64,000 bases of DNA from Myxococcus guangdongensis (GTDB lineage: Bacteria > Myxococcota > Myxococcia > Myxococcales > Myxococcaceae): NCBI RefSeq assembly GCF_024198255.1, contig NZ_JAJVKW010000009.1, forward strand, positions 248,001-312,000, in the 5' to 3' direction. Of this stretch, positions 8,064-17,100 are shown in pieces (within the stretch, counting starts at the first letter, position 1; every line of letters begins with the position of its first letter). Both the position numbers and the translations under genes were made by a program. Below the pieces are notes generated by a model. The model ran no database searches, was not told where the DNA came from, and saw only the letters and a program-made list of their open reading frames with translations.

Positions 8064-9002
8064 TCACGCCTGGGCAATCTGCGGCAGGTTGGCGCGCGCC
8101 TTCTCGATGTCGCCTTCGTACTTGAGGACGAGGTTGAGCGTGGAGGCCACCACGTCCGAGGTGAGCTGGTCCGCGTTGAGCAGCACCAGGCTCTGCGCCC
8201 AGTCGAGCGTCTCGCTGATGGACGGCGCCTTCTTCAAGTCGAGCGCGCGGATGGCGGCGACGGCCTCCACCACCTGCTCGGCGAGCACCTGCGGCACGTG
8301 CGGCAGCCGGGAGCGGACGATGCGCAGCTCGCGCTCGCGGTCCGGGAAGTCGATGTGCAGGTGCAGGCAGCGGCGCTTGAGCGCGTCCGACAGCTCGCGC
8401 GCGGCGTTGGACGTGAGCAGCACGCGCGGGATGTGTTTCGCGCGGAACGTGCCCAGCTCCGGAATGGTGACGGCGTTGTCGGAGAGGACCTCCAGCAGGA
8501 AGGCCTCGAACTCCGGATCCGCCTTGTCGATTTCGTCCACCAGCAGCAGGGCGGGGCGCTCGGAGAGCTGCGCGCGCAGGATGGGCCGGGGCAACAGGAA
8601 GCGCTCGGAGAAGAACACCGCGTCGCCGGACGCCAGCCTGTCGGCGGCCTCCGCCAGGGACTGGGTGCCCTCCACCATCTCCCCAATCTTGTCCTTGAGC
8701 AGCTGGGTGTAGAGCAGCTGCTTGGCGTACTCCCACTCGTAGAGGGCCTTGGCCTCGTCCAGCCCCTCGTAGCACTGGAGCCGGATGAGCTCGCGGCCCA
8801 GCGCGGCGGCCATGGCGCGCGCCAGCTCCGTCTTGCCCACGCCGGCGGGGCCCTCCACCAGGATGGGCTTGTCCATCCGGTCCGCCAGGAAGGCCGCGGT
8901 GGCGATCTCCGGTGAGGGCAGGTATCCCACCTGCTCGAGCTGCTTCTCCGCGTCCGCCACGCTGTCGAAGCCGCGGGTCTTGGCCGTCTCTGGGGTGCTC
9001 AC
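8064..9002 (-). CDS. MoxR-family AAA+ ATPase
   Basis: 312 residues from GTG 9002 (protein begins VSTPETAKTRGFD). A TTG at 9044 would add 14 poorly conserved residues; neither start has a strong ribosome site. Walker A GPAGVGKT (51-58), Walker B LLLVDEIDK (D156, E157), sensor 1 LLTSNAARE, and an arginine pair in DALKRRCLHL that fits the arginine finger of MoxR proteins. MoxR ATPases act as metallo-chaperones or remodellers, usually with VWA-domain partners. None is seen here; the next gene is a patatin. Role therefore open, family call solid. Confidence 0.85.
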   Translation of the reverse strand: MSTPETAKTRGFDSVADAEKQLEQVGYLPSPEIATAAFLADRMDKPILVEGPAGVGKTELARAMAAALGRELIRLQCYEGLDEAKALYEWEYAKQLLYTQLLKDKIGEMVEGTQSLAEAADRLASGDAVFFSERFLLPRPILRAQLSERPALLLVDEIDKADPEFEAFLLEVLSDNAVTIPELGTFRAKHIPRVLLTSNAARELSDALKRRCLHLHIDFPDRERELRIVRSRLPHVPQVLAEQVVEAVAAIRALDLKKAPSISETLDWAQSLVLLNADQLTSDVVASTLNLVLKYEGDIEKARANLPQIAQA

Positions 9003-9199
9003 GCGGCGGAACTTAACCGAGGGCCTTTCAGGCGACTGCGGCAAAAATGCCAGGATCCTCGCCCCCGCGTCGCGGCTCTCTTGCCCCGCTGCTCCCCAAC
9101 CCTGCGGAAAAAGGGAGGGAAATTATTTGCGCACCATGGGCACGCACCGTGCATCTCACTGGCTCAACTCACGAAGGGAAAGCAGCGAGGTCCGTGGTC

Positions 9200-9421
9200 A
9201 TGGTGTGGGCGTGGATGAGGATGGTGATGGCGGTGGCGGTGCTCCTGTTGCCGGGAGGCTTCCCGCTGCTGCTGGCGTACATCACGCTGCGGACGCTCAT
9301 GAGCCGCTGGCGTGAGGCGCAGGTGCAGGCGCACAGCGTGGGCCGTGAGGCCTCCCTCCGTGACGTCCTCGCCACACTTCACTTCAAGGAGCTGGTGCGC
9401 GACGCGCGCGCCGCCCTCTGA
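9200..9421 (+). CDS. Small membrane protein, 73 residues
   Basis: Not recognised. ATG 9200 is chosen because an AGCGAGG ribosome site ends 9 nt before it; the open frame extends further upstream without such support. The first 30 residues form one or two hydrophobic stretches (MVMAVAVLLLPGGFPLLLAYITL). A basic, polar tail follows (RTLMSRWREAQVQ, then LRDVLATLHFKELVRDARAAL). This suggests a single-span inner-membrane protein with a cytoplasmic amphipathic tail. It stands alone on the plus strand between the MoxR gene and aglZ, both transcribed away or towards it. Coding potential is fair (third positions are GC-rich), but there is no family evidence. Confidence 0.5.
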   Translation: MVWAWMRMVMAVAVLLLPGGFPLLLAYITLRTLMSRWREAQVQAHSVGREASLRDVLATLHFKELVRDARAAL

Positions 9422-9553
9422 GTTTTTCACCCAGGTAGGGCACGGATGTCGCGACTCCGCGCGAGTCGCTCCCGAGGCCCTCCCGGGTCGGCGAACAGCC
9501 GGCTCACCGGCGGGCGCCGGGATTCCAGACAGCCAGGGTGACGGGATGCCGGC

Positions 9554-9579
9554 GGGGCCGCCCCGGGTGAGGCGGCCCC
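9554..9579 (-). terminator. Terminator-like hairpin after aglZ
   Basis: Perfect 9-bp stem GGGGCCGCC / GGCGGCCCC with an 8-nt loop, ending 7 nt from the aglZ stop. It lies in the convergent gap with the small membrane protein gene and could serve both strands. No U-tract. Confidence 0.5.
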
Positions 9580-9586
9580 AGGCCCG

Positions 9587-12500
9587 CTACTTGTCCAGCT
9601 CGTCCACCAGGGCCGTCCAGTCGTCATCCTCCTTGGCGGCCTGGGTGGGCAGCTGGATGACCATGGTGCGGTCGGTGGGCTCCGACTCGTCGCCACCCAG
9701 CGGGGCAGGGGCGGGAGCGGGAGCGGCGGCCTTCTTCGCGGCGGCGGCGGGCTTCGCGGCGGGCTTGGCGGGCTTGGCGGGAGCGGCGGCCGCGGGGATG
9801 ACCTGGTTGACCTGAGGGCGGGTGGCCAGGTCGTCGTCCTCGACGGGGGGCGGGGCCTTGGCGGCCTTGGCGGCGACGGGGGCGGGCGTGGCGGCGGGGG
9901 CCTTGCTCTTGTAGCGAGCCAGCTCCAGCTCGGCGACCTTGAGCGCCTTGCTCTTCTCCTGGACGGACTGCTGCAGGCGGGTGACCTCCTGCGTCTTGAT
10001 GGCCTCGCGCCGCTCGAGCTCCGCCTTCTGCTTGGTGTTGAGCTCGTCGATTTCGCGCAGCTGCCGAGCCTCCAGGTCCTTGCGCTCCTTCTGGGCGGTG
10101 GCGAGGCGGGCGGCGGCCTCGTTGGCCTTGCCCTCGGCGGCGGCGACCTTGGCGGCCAGGTCCTTCTCCGCGCGGGCCTTGGCGCCCTGCGCGTTCTCCA
10201 CCGCCAGCTCCAGGTCCTGCACCTTCTTGGTGCGGGTGGCGAGTTGCCCCTGCAGGTCCTTGGCCTTGGCGTCCGCGTCGGCCGCCTTCGCCTGGGCCTC
10301 CTGGGTGAGCTGGGCGATGCGCTGCTCGGCCTTGGCCAGCTTCGCCGCCAGCTCGTCGGACGCGCGCTTCGCGTCGGCGCGCTCCTGCTGCTGGGCCTGC
10401 GCCGCTTGCGCCTGGGCCGCCTGTGCCTGCTGGAGCTGTCCGGCGAGGCCGTCGCGCTCCTGGGTCAGCTTCTGGTGGCTCGTGCCCGCCGCGCGCAGCT
10501 GCTCCTCGCGCTCGCCGAGCGCCTTCTTGGCGAGCTCCAGCTGGTTGTTCAGCCCGGCCATCTGCTGGCCGAGGCCGTCCGCGTGGCGCTTGGCGTCGGT
10601 GGCCTGGGTCTGGAGCTTGGTCTCCAGGGCTTTCAGCTGCTCGGTGCGGGTGGCGACCTCGCGGTTGAGCACCTCGGCCTGACGCATCTTCTCCTGCGTC
10701 ACCTGGGTGAGCTTGCGCAGCGTGTCCGAGAGCTCCTTGCCCTTGTTGGCCAGGTCGTTCTGGAGCAGCTCCTCGCGGCGCTGGGACTCCTCGGTGAGGG
10801 TGTCCAGGCGCTCCTTCAGGTTCGCGCGGGTGTCCTCCACCTGCGCGAGCTGCGCGGTGAGCTGGGTGACGTCCGCCACGCGGGCGCCCAGCTCGTGCTT
10901 GGTGATGGTGAGCTGCTCGCCCAGCTCCTCCGCCTGGTTGCGCGCCTCGTTGAGCTCGCCCTCCAGCGCGGACTGGGTGCTGGCCGCTTGTTGACGGCTG
11001 GTGGTGTGCGCCTGCTGCTCGCGCGACAGCGCGTCGCGGGTGGCGGCGAGCTGGCCCTGGACCTGCTCCAGCGTCTGGCTGGTGGCCTCCAGCTCCGCGC
11101 GCAGCCCGTCACGCTCCCCGGTGAGCGCCTCGATGGTGGCGCTCGTCTCGGCGGCGAGCTTCTCGTGTGCGGCGCGCTCGGCCTCGTAGTTGCCCAGCGT
11201 CTCCGACAGCTCTCCGCGCAGCTGTCCGATCTGTCCGGTGAGCAGCTGCTCCAGCGAGTCCTTGGCCTCGCTCAGGGCGTGGAGCTCGGCGATGCGCTGA
11301 TCCCGCTCGCCCGTGGTCCGGGACAGCGAGGCCTGCGTCTCCTGGAGCACCGTGCGCGTCTCGTCCAGCTCCAGCTTGAGCTGATCGCGCTGCGCGGTGG
11401 TGGTGCCCAGCTCGTCGCGCGTCTCCTCCAGCGTGTTCTGCGTCTGCGTGAGGGTCTGGCTGGTGGCCTCCAGCTCGCCGCGCGTCTCGGCCAGGCTGCC
11501 CTCGGTCTGCGAGAGCGTGCCTTGCGTCTGCGCGAGCTGCTGCTCGGTGCGGGCGAGGGTGTCCTGGGTCTGCGCCAGCGTCTGGCTGGTGGCGTCCAGC
11601 TCGCCGCGCGTCTCGGAGAGCGACTGCTCCGTGGTGGCGAGCGTCCCTTGGGTCTGCGCGAGCTGCTGCTCGGTCTGCGTGAGCTGCTGCTCGGTCTGCG
11701 CGAGCGTGCCTTGCGTCTGCGCCAGCGTCTGGCTGGTGGCGTCCAGCTCGCCGCGCGTCTCGGAGAGCGACTGCTCGGTGGTGGCGAGCGTGTTCTGCGT
11801 GTCCGCCAGCTGCTGCTCGGTCTGCGCGAGCGTGCCTTGCGTCTGCGTCAGCGTCTGGCTGGTGGCGTCCAGCTCGCCGCGCGTCTCGGAGAGCGACTGC
11901 TCCGTGGTGGCGAGCGTGTTCTGAGTCTCGGACAGCGACTGGCTGGTGGCCTCGAGCTCGCCGCGCGTCTCGGAGAGCGACTGCTCCGTGGCGGCGAGGG
12001 TGCCCTGCGTGTCCGCGAGCTGCTGCTCGGTCTGCGCGAGCGTGCCTTGCGTCTGCGCCAGCGTCTGGCTGGTGGCCTCCAGGTCGCCGGTCAGCTCGGA
12101 GATGCGCTGATCCCGCGTGGCGACATCGCCCTGGAGCCCCTCGATGGTCGACTCGCGCTGGGCGACGGTATCCTCGAGGGACGCGACGCGGGCCTGGAGC
12201 TGCTCGCCCTGGTTCTGCGCTTCCTCGAGCTGCGAGGTGAGGGCCTGGATCTGCCCGGTGAGGTCGGCCTCCTGCTCGGCCTTGGCTGCGCGGACCTCCT
12301 CGAGCTGGCGGGTGAGGTCCTCCTCCAGCGCGTCCTTGGCGACGCGCAGCGCCTCCAGGCGTCCGGTGAGGTCCTCTTCCAGCTCGTTCTTCGCGTCGGT
12401 GAGCGCCTGCAGTTCACCGGTGAGCTCGGCCTCGCGGTCGGCCAGGTGTGCCTTGACGGCCTCGACCTCGCCCTCCAGCTCGCCGATGCGCTCCAACTGC

Positions 12501-14092
12501 TGCTGGATGTTGGAGTTGAGGTCCGCCTCGGTGCGCTCGTTGCGGGCGATGGTCTCCGACAGCTCGCGGTCCAGCGCCGAAATCTTGGCGTCTCGGTCCT
12601 CGATGCGCTGGCTGAGCTCCGCCTCCTGGGCGTCCTTGTCGAGTCGGAGTTGATCCCGCTCGCCGGTGGTGCGCGCGAGGTCCGTCTCGAGGTCCGCCAC
12701 CTGCTGGCTGAGCCGCGCGTCGAGCGCGTCGCGCTCCGCGTTCAGCCGGGTGATCTCCGCGTCGGCGCGGGCGCCGTGCTCCTCGGCGGAGGCGGCGCGC
12801 GTCTCCAGGCCGCGCACGGTGGAGTCGCGCTCCTGCTCGGTCTGCTGCAGCCGCTCCTGGAGGGCCTGAAGCTCGCCGTCCAGCTCCGCGTAGCGCTGAT
12901 CCCGCTCGCTGACGGTGCGGCCCAGCTCCGCCTCGAAGTCGTCACCGCGCTTGCCCAGCCGGGCCTCTTCGGCCTCGTGCGCGCGCACGCTGTCCTGGAG
13001 CTTCTGCTCCTTGACCTCGAACTCCAACGTGACGACGTTGAGGTGCTTGTCGAGCTTCTCGTACTCGCCGCGCAGGTGCTCCAGCTCGGAGCCCCGCCGC
13101 GCGAGATCATCGTCGCGGTTGTGGACCTCCTTGCGCAGCAGGTTGATGTCCTTCTCCTTGGAGGCGACGACCTCGATGAGGTCCTTCTCCGAGGAGAACT
13201 TCTGCAGCAGCAGGTCGTCGACGGTGGCGCCGTGCTCGCGCTCCTTCTGGAGCATCGCCTGCTGGGCCTCGTTGAAGCGCCGCAGCAGGTCGTCCACCTG
13301 CATCTTGAGGCCCTGCAGCTCCACGTCCTTCTCGTGGAGGCGGTCCTCGCCGGAGAGCAGCTCGCGCTCGCGCACGCTCCAGATTTCGGAGAGGCGGGCC
13401 AGCTGGGCCTCGCGCGTCTTGAGCTCGTCGCGGAGGATTTGAATCTTGCCCTCCGGCGTGCCCATCAGCTCGCGGCGCGGGGGAGGGCGCTTGAGCTGAC
13501 GCGACTCGGCGAGCAGCTCCGCCTTGCGGTCGGCGATGGACTGGAAGGCGCGGTCCAGGAAGGCGCGGTCCTCCTCCGTCATCGCGCTGCGGCGCTCGCG
13601 CTTGGGGAGCTTGGGCGGGCCGCCGGCGCTGGTGCGGATGCCCGGCATGGGGGGCGGTGCCTCGCGCGGTGCGTTACCGGCGAGCGCGGCGTCGAGCGAT
13701 GCATCCGACTCGTCCTGGCCCGGCGGCATGATGCCCGTGCTCATCGAGGCCAGCTCACCCATCTCGAAGGGGATGACGAGGTAGCCGTCCGCGGCGCCCG
13801 GGGTCTGCCGGTGCTGCGTGAGGCCCTCGACGCCCGTGTCGGAGGAGAGGAGCAGGACCTTGAGGTTCTGGCCCCACTTGCCCTTCTTGATCTGCCCGCA
13901 CAGCGTGAAACCGGATTGATCCGGAAGCTCGGCCCGAAGGACGACGAGATCCGGTCGGCGCTTCTCCAGCTCGCGCTGCGCATCCGTCGCGGTCGCCGCC
14001 ATGGCGGTCTGGTAACCCGCGCTCTTGAGCACGGTCGCCATGCTGAGGGCGAAGTCGTTCTGGCTTTCAACGATGAGGACGCGGCGCTCCAT
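9587..14092 (-). CDS. aglZ: AglZ-type gliding motility protein: pseudo-receiver plus long coiled coil
   Basis: 1,501 residues. Residues 1-125 have a response-regulator fold (MERRVLIVESQND, RRPDLVVLRAELP). The phospho-acceptor aspartate is Arg53 and the conserved lysine before the cis-proline is Ile107 (LVIPF), so phosphotransfer is not expected. From about 165 to 1,390 the protein is heptad coiled coil with few breaks; the tail is Ala/Pro/Lys-rich and ends in an acidic WTALVDELDK. This architecture is that of M. xanthus AglZ, a filament-forming protein that marks adhesion complexes for adventurous gliding and works downstream of MglA and the Frz system (known biology). M. xanthus AglZ is about 1,395 residues by memory; the excess here fits expansion of the heptad repeat at 11,440-12,095. 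AAAGGG ribosome site before ATG 14092. Confidence 0.87.
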   Translation of the reverse strand: MERRVLIVESQNDFALSMATVLKSAGYQTAMAATATDAQRELEKRRPDLVVLRAELPDQSGFTLCGQIKKGKWGQNLKVLLLSSDTGVEGLTQHRQTPGAADGYLVIPFEMGELASMSTGIMPPGQDESDASLDAALAGNAPREAPPPMPGIRTSAGGPPKLPKRERRSAMTEEDRAFLDRAFQSIADRKAELLAESRQLKRPPPRRELMGTPEGKIQILRDELKTREAQLARLSEIWSVRERELLSGEDRLHEKDVELQGLKMQVDDLLRRFNEAQQAMLQKEREHGATVDDLLLQKFSSEKDLIEVVASKEKDINLLRKEVHNRDDDLARRGSELEHLRGEYEKLDKHLNVVTLEFEVKEQKLQDSVRAHEAEEARLGKRGDDFEAELGRTVSERDQRYAELDGELQALQERLQQTEQERDSTVRGLETRAASAEEHGARADAEITRLNAERDALDARLSQQVADLETDLARTTGERDQLRLDKDAQEAELSQRIEDRDAKISALDRELSETIARNERTEADLNSNIQQQLERIGELEGEVEAVKAHLADREAELTGELQALTDAKNELEEDLTGRLEALRVAKDALEEDLTRQLEEVRAAKAEQEADLTGQIQALTSQLEEAQNQGEQLQARVASLEDTVAQRESTIEGLQGDVATRDQRISELTGDLEATSQTLAQTQGTLAQTEQQLADTQGTLAATEQSLSETRGELEATSQSLSETQNTLATTEQSLSETRGELDATSQTLTQTQGTLAQTEQQLADTQNTLATTEQSLSETRGELDATSQTLAQTQGTLAQTEQQLTQTEQQLAQTQGTLATTEQSLSETRGELDATSQTLAQTQDTLARTEQQLAQTQGTLSQTEGSLAETRGELEATSQTLTQTQNTLEETRDELGTTTAQRDQLKLELDETRTVLQETQASLSRTTGERDQRIAELHALSEAKDSLEQLLTGQIGQLRGELSETLGNYEAERAAHEKLAAETSATIEALTGERDGLRAELEATSQTLEQVQGQLAATRDALSREQQAHTTSRQQAASTQSALEGELNEARNQAEELGEQLTITKHELGARVADVTQLTAQLAQVEDTRANLKERLDTLTEESQRREELLQNDLANKGKELSDTLRKLTQVTQEKMRQAEVLNREVATRTEQLKALETKLQTQATDAKRHADGLGQQMAGLNNQLELAKKALGEREEQLRAAGTSHQKLTQERDGLAGQLQQAQAAQAQAAQAQQQERADAKRASDELAAKLAKAEQRIAQLTQEAQAKAADADAKAKDLQGQLATRTKKVQDLELAVENAQGAKARAEKDLAAKVAAAEGKANEAAARLATAQKERKDLEARQLREIDELNTKQKAELERREAIKTQEVTRLQQSVQEKSKALKVAELELARYKSKAPAATPAPVAAKAAKAPPPVEDDDLATRPQVNQVIPAAAAPAKPAKPAAKPAAAAKKAAAPAPAPAPLGGDESEPTDRTMVIQLPTQAAKEDDDWTALVDELDK
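11440..12095 (-). repeat. Heptad tandem repeat inside aglZ
   Basis: Coding repeat built from 21-nt (7-residue) units such as TLAQTQG, TLAQTEQ, QLADTQN and SLSETRG. These assemble into larger blocks of 28, 42 or 49 residues, each beginning LxATSQ. DNA copies are nearly identical, suggesting recent slippage or unequal exchange. All copies keep the frame and the coiled-coil heptad. Confidence 0.85.
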
Positions 14093-14133
14093 GAAGCCCT
14101 TTCACCCGTAAAAAGTGCAGTGAAAACCGCGAC

Positions 14134-14162
14134 ATCCTACTGGGCGGGAGCGACGCTTGGAA
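14134..14162 (-). promoter_or_regulatory. Candidate aglZ promoter with overlapping palindrome
   Basis: Minus strand: TTCCAA (14162-14157), 17-bp spacer, TAGGAT (14139-14134). The -35 overlaps an 11-bp palindrome GGAAAGTTTCC (14159-14169), a possible regulator site. Only 35-40 nt would separate the transcript start from the aglZ ATG. The glycosyltransferase gene ends at 14192, so aglZ could also be read through from it. Confidence 0.4.
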
Positions 14163-14191
14163 ACTTTCCGGAGGGTGCTCGGTTGGCTGCT

Positions 14192-17100
14192 TCACGAGCC
14201 CTTGCCGCGAACGGCGCCTGGTGCACGGGGGCCCGAGGGCGTTCGGGATGGATCCGCGTCGTCATCCCGACCCGGGAAGGTGGTGGGGGGCGTGTGGCGC
14301 GCGAACTGAGTGCCTTCCGGTGGACAGTAGCCGTGGGCGAGCTGGGCGAACCAGGGGTTCAGCGTCGAGGCGAGCGGCTCGGGTGGAGGGCCCTCGTCTT
14401 CGTCGGGGATGGGGTCCGCGTCGGCTTCCTGGAGGTCGTCCTCGTCATCGACGAGCTGGGCGGCGCTGCTGGCGGAGACCTCGGCGTCCTCGACCTCGTC
14501 GCTGCTGATTTCGTCGGGTTCGTCGTCCAGACGTGGGCGCGAGTGGGACGGAGTGGGGCCCGCCTCCTCGCCATCCTCGATGGCGTGGGCCTCGTCCTCG
14601 GAGATCTCCTCCGGTTCGTCCTCGGAATCGGGGGGCCTGACGGCGGGCAGGCCGGGTCGGGACGCGGAGGTGTCGACAGGTTCCAGTCGGGGAGGACCGT
14701 CGATGGACAGCAGTCGCGGCGGACGCTGCCGGGGAACGGGTGGCGGGGCGCTGGTGGAGCGAGGGGGGAGGGCGGGGGGCCGCTCCGCGTCGCTGGACGT
14801 GCTGAGGACGGGGGGCCCTCGCTCGGTGTCGGGAGGCGGGAGGTCGCCCAGCAGGGACGACTTTCCGAGGGACGGAGTGCCGGCTCCCGGGGTGAGGACG
14901 GGCGGGGGGCGATCCGGGTCGAGCGCGCTGCCTCGTGATCCGGTGCGAGAGAGGTCGGGGGGCGGGCTGGGACGGACGAGGGGCGGGAGCCGATCCGTCT
15001 CGCCTGTGCCGCGAGGACGTTCTGGTTCGACGATGCCGGAGGGGCGCGGCGTGTTGCGTTCGGGGTCGGTGGTGTGGCCGCGGGAGGTCAGCTCCGGCAG
15101 GGCGCTTCGGACCGAAGGCCGCTCCGAGTCGGGGTTCGGGACGCGCACGGAGGCCCGTTCGGACTCGGGGACCGCCGGGATGCGCGCGGAGGGGCGCTCG
15201 GGTTCGGGAGCAGGTGTGCCTCGCGTCGAGGGACGCTCCGGATCAGGGACGACCGGTGCACCGCGGACGGACGGGCGCTCGGAATCCACGCTCGCGCGTC
15301 CGGAGGGGCGCTCCGGTTCGGGGGCTGGCGCGCCTCGGACGGACGGGCGTTCGGAGTCTGCGCTCGTGCGTCCGTTGGGGCGCTCCGGTTCGGGGGCTGG
15401 CGCGCCTCGGACGGACGGGCGCTCGGAGTCTGCGCTCGTGCGTCCGTTGGGGCGCTCCGGCTCAGGCGCCGGCGTGCCTCGGAAAGAAGGGCGTTCGGAG
15501 TCTGCGCTCGTACGTCCGGAGGGGCGCTCCGGTTCAGGAGCCGGCGTGCCTCGGACGGAGGGCCGCTCCGAGTCCGCACCCGTGCGTCCGTTGGGGCGCT
15601 CCGCGTCGGGGACTGGCGTGCCGCGAACGGACGGTGTCTCGGAGTCAGCTGACGCACCGGCACGTCCGGCGGGCCGCTCCGGATCCGGCACGGGGGCACC
15701 ACGAACCGAGGGCCGATCAGAGTCCGCTCTCGTTGATCCGCGCTCCCCGTCCGATGCTCCCTTCGCATGTTGCGTGAGCGGCGCCATCCGACGCGACGGA
15801 GTCTCGACCCGTGCGGACGTGCTCCGACTCGCGAGCACCGAGCGCGCGGGGACGATCGGCGTCGGTGCCGGTGCGTCGTCCTCCGCTCGCGATGCGAGAG
15901 GGCTGCGCACGATGGGCGTGGGCGAAGGCGACTCGTCCCTTGGCAGCGGCGCGGGCGCCTTGACGATGGGCGTGGGCGAGGGCGGCTCGTCGAATGGCAG
16001 CGGCGCGGGTGCCTTGATGATGGGCGTGGGCGAGGGCGGCTCGTCGAATGGCAGCGGCGCCGGCGCCCGCACCACCGGCGTCGGTGAGGGCGGCTCCTCT
16101 CGCGTCGAATAGCGACCGTTGGAGTACACGCCCTCGTCCCGTGCCGAGCCGCCCCGGTCATCCCTCAGCGAGGCCGGCATGCGGATGATGGGCGTGGGTG
16201 AAGGAGGTTCCTCCATGGGCAGCGGAGCAGGAGCGCGGACCACGGGCGTCGGAGACGGGGGCTCCTCGGACCGCTCATCCCGCGCCTCCCCCTCGTCCAG
16301 GCCCTGGCGCATCCGCTCGCGCGACTCGTCCGGGAACCTCGCCGATTGCGACTCCACCGGCGTTGGAGCCGGCGGCTCATCCCCTAGTCGGGGCGTCCCA
16401 TGCGGCGGGACCTTCGAGAGCCGCTCCTCCGCGGTGTCCTCCTCGCGGCCCGCGTCTCGGGAGGACGCTGAGGACGCGTCCTGCTCCGGCTCCTCGGGCT
16501 CCGTCGTGCGACGGGACGTGACGGGGGTCGGATCCGGAGGGATGCCCTGCGCGGTCACCGGCGTGGGCTCGGAAGTCGTCGGGCCCGAGGCCGACGATGA
16601 GGCGCCTGGATTCGACGCCTGCGCCGCGCGCTCACGCAGCGGCAGGCCCATGACGACGGGAGGCTCGATGGGCCGCGCGTCTGGCTCCGTCTTGATGAGC
16701 CGCGTATCGAACCCGTCCTCGAGCACCATCCCCATCACGACGGGGGGCTCCTCGGCGGCCGCCTCGGACGGGGGCTCGGCGGGCTGTTCCTCGACGGGGG
16801 CGCGCTTCTCCGGCTGCGGAATCTTGATGCGCCCGCTGTCGGGCGGCAGCAGCGACGCGAGCCGACTGGTCGGCGTGCCCGTCACCATCGTCGCCGCGGG
16901 CAGATCATCCTCGCTCCTGCCCGACACGGGGACGGAGCGCTTGTCCAACAGCGAGTCGTAGATATCCAGCAGCTGGCCCCGGATGACACCCGCGTCGAGC
17001 GCCGACTCGGCGTGCTCCCGCGCCCGCTGCCCCAGCTCGACCCGCCGCGGAACGTCGCGCGCCAGCTCGATGATCCGGTCGGCCATCGCCCGGCTGTCGC

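Noticed and set aside
10244..14938. Open frame of 1,564 codons antisense to aglZ and the glycosyltransferase end
   Set aside because: It runs across two real genes, is Leu/Arg/Gly/Val-rich, and reflects the third-position GC bias of the coiled-coil gene on the other strand. No start signal or domain.
15080..15720. Regular 72-bp repeats considered as a CRISPR array
   Set aside because: Units are contiguous with no unique spacers, lie in frame in a coding sequence, and no cas gene is present.
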